NCBI GenBank assembly: GCA_029862925.1
Contig: JAOTWJ010000012.1
Coordinates: 1 to 41,638 of the forward strand
DNA from: Gemmatimonadota bacterium
GTDB lineage: Bacteria > Gemmatimonadota > Gemmatimonadetes > Gemmatimonadales > GWC2-71-9
DNA: 41,638 nt
Reading direction: 5' to 3'
The notes under the pieces are model-generated. The model made no database searches, was not told the DNA's origin, and saw nothing but the letters and a program-made list of their open reading frames with translations. Of this stretch, positions 40,782-41,638 are shown piece after piece; the stretch's first letter is position 1, and each line of letters starts with the position of its first letter. The position numbers were made by a program, and so were the translations under genes.

Positions 40782-41069
40782 CTACTCCGTCGCGGCGGGC
40801 GCGGCAGGCGCGGCGGCGCCGGGCGTGCCGAAGACGCCGGCCTGCTTGAGCAGCGAGCGGACCGTCTCGGTCGGCAACGCGCCCTTGGCCAGCCAGGCAC
40901 GTGCCCGCTCGGCGTCCACCTGAATCACCGCCGGCTGCTCCCGCGGCTTGTAGTGGCCGAGCGTGTCCACGAACCGCCCGTCGCGCGCCGCCGTGCTCTC
41001 GGCGACCACGATGCGGTATTCCGGCTGCTTCTTCCGGCCGACCCGGCGCAATCGAATGCGTGTAGCCAT
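40782..41069 (-). CDS. rpsP: 30S ribosomal protein S16
   Basis: A 95-residue ribosomal protein. The N-terminus TRIRLRRVGRKKQPEYRIVVAES and GRFVDTLGHYKPREQP are diagnostic for S16. ATG 41069 was chosen; a longer in-frame start at 41096 would add an unconserved N-arm. The C-terminus has an Ala/Pro-rich extension (GAAAPAAPAATE). Confidence 0.97.
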   Translation of the reverse strand: MATRIRLRRVGRKKQPEYRIVVAESTAARDGRFVDTLGHYKPREQPAVIQVDAERARAWLAKGALPTETVRSLLKQAGVFGTPGAAAPAAPAATE

Positions 41070-41092
41070 GTGTCGTCTGTCCCTGCTGTGAG

Positions 41093-41638
41093 TCACTGCA
41101 AGCGGAGCTTGCCCATGCCCTTCATCACCTGTCGCATCTGCTCGAACTGCTTGAGCAGCTGGTTCACTTCCTGCACGGGGCGCCCGGCCCCGCGCGCGAT
41201 CCGTGCGCGGCGCGAACCGTTCAGGATCTGCGGCCGCTGCCGCTCCGCGGGCGTCATCGAGAGGACGATCGCCTCGGTGTGCTTGAGCCGGCGCGGATCC
41301 ACCTTGGCCTGCTTCAGCGCCTTGGCGGGCACGCCCGGCAACATGCCCAACAGCCCTTCGAGCGGGCCCATCTTCTGCACCTGGCGCATGGCGTTGAGGA
41401 AATCCTCGAGATCCATGCCCTTCTTCGACGTCGCCTTCCGCGCCAGCTGCTCGGCTTCCGACGCGTCCACCGCCTCCTGCGCCCGCTCCACCAGCCCCAC
41501 CACGTCACCCTGCTGCAGAATCCGCCCGGCCATCCGCGTCGGATCGAACACGTCGAGCGCGTCGATCCGCTCGCCCGTGCCCACGTACTTGATGGGGGCG
41601 CCGGTGACGCCGTAGATCGACAGCGCCGCGCCACCGCG
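41093..41638 (-). CDS. ffh: signal recognition particle protein Ffh, C-terminal part (cut by window edge)
   Basis: The frame is open to the last base, so the N-terminal and most of the GTPase domain lie outside the window. The visible 181 residues start in the end of the G domain (GAPIKYVGTGERIDALDVFDPTRMAGRIL) and contain the methionine-rich M domain with FLNAMRQVQKMGPL and the SRP RNA-binding helix-turn-helix SMTPAERQRPQILNGSRRARIARGAGRPVQEVNQLLKQFEQM. It binds signal peptides and 4.5S RNA for co-translational targeting. rpsP follows after 23 bases. Confidence 0.97.
   Translation of the reverse strand, partial: RGGAALSIYGVTGAPIKYVGTGERIDALDVFDPTRMAGRILQQGDVVGLVERAQEAVDASEAEQLARKATSKKGMDLEDFLNAMRQVQKMGPLEGLLGMLPGVPAKALKQAKVDPRRLKHTEAIVLSMTPAERQRPQILNGSRRARIARGAGRPVQEVNQLLKQFEQMRQVMKGMGKLRLQ

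Overview
This window is GC-rich bacterial chromosome (roughly 70% G+C by eye) with dense coding, very short intergenic gaps and many 4-nt ATGA or GTGA stop/start overlaps. The mix of genes (ATP-type PEP carboxykinase, sHsp, serpin lipoprotein, SWIB protein, HisA-HisIE fusion, TrmD with a CGHYK motif, several leaderless-looking promoters) suggests Gemmatimonadota or a close relative. No rRNA is present, so this assignment is inference.

Layout. 1-2783: end of an ABC ATPase and two ABC-2 permeases (YbhF/YbhS/YbhR-like exporter), then a MerR-like regulator. 3537-6142: L-isoaspartyl methyltransferase coupled to an outer-membrane protein and two paralogous lipoprotein metalloproteases. 6241-9098: pckA and an HD phosphohydrolase. 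9103-12467 (minus): a flippase-like membrane protein, a triple-FHA protein, a PP2C phosphatase and a 62-aa protein. 12515-16311: uvrA, tRNA-Asn with its own promoter and terminator, and a polysaccharide-export lipid-side protein. 16359-18852: a sulfide-oxidation module (SQR, TusE/DsrC-like, DsrE2-like) behind an AT-rich promoter with two inverted repeats. It is closed by an inverted-repeat-bounded intergenic element. 18854-26304: sHsp20, M24 peptidase, D-serine dehydratase-like enzyme, HisA-HisI-HisE fusion with altered catalytic motifs, serpin, amidohydrolase. 26584-30839: DNA polymerase III delta', moaC, two lytic transglycosylases and small proteins.

31574-35293 (minus) is the most unusual locus. 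It is a tightly coupled operon of an HPr-kinase-like protein, a nucleotidyltransferase, a PqqD-like chaperone, a PRMT-like methyltransferase carrying a C-terminal PqqD-like domain, and an 81-residue twin-arginine peptide. It resembles the poorly understood 'HPr-rel-A' systems and looks like a peptide-modifying system whose product could leave by the Tat route.

35349-38326 holds small secreted or membrane proteins, tRNA-Lys with a split tRNA-like remnant beside it, a GNAT acetyltransferase, a degenerate 22-bp tandem repeat array and a SWIB-domain protein. 38531-41638 (minus) is the classic translation operon ffh-rpsP-rimM-trmD-rplS-rnhB, with ffh cut by the window edge.
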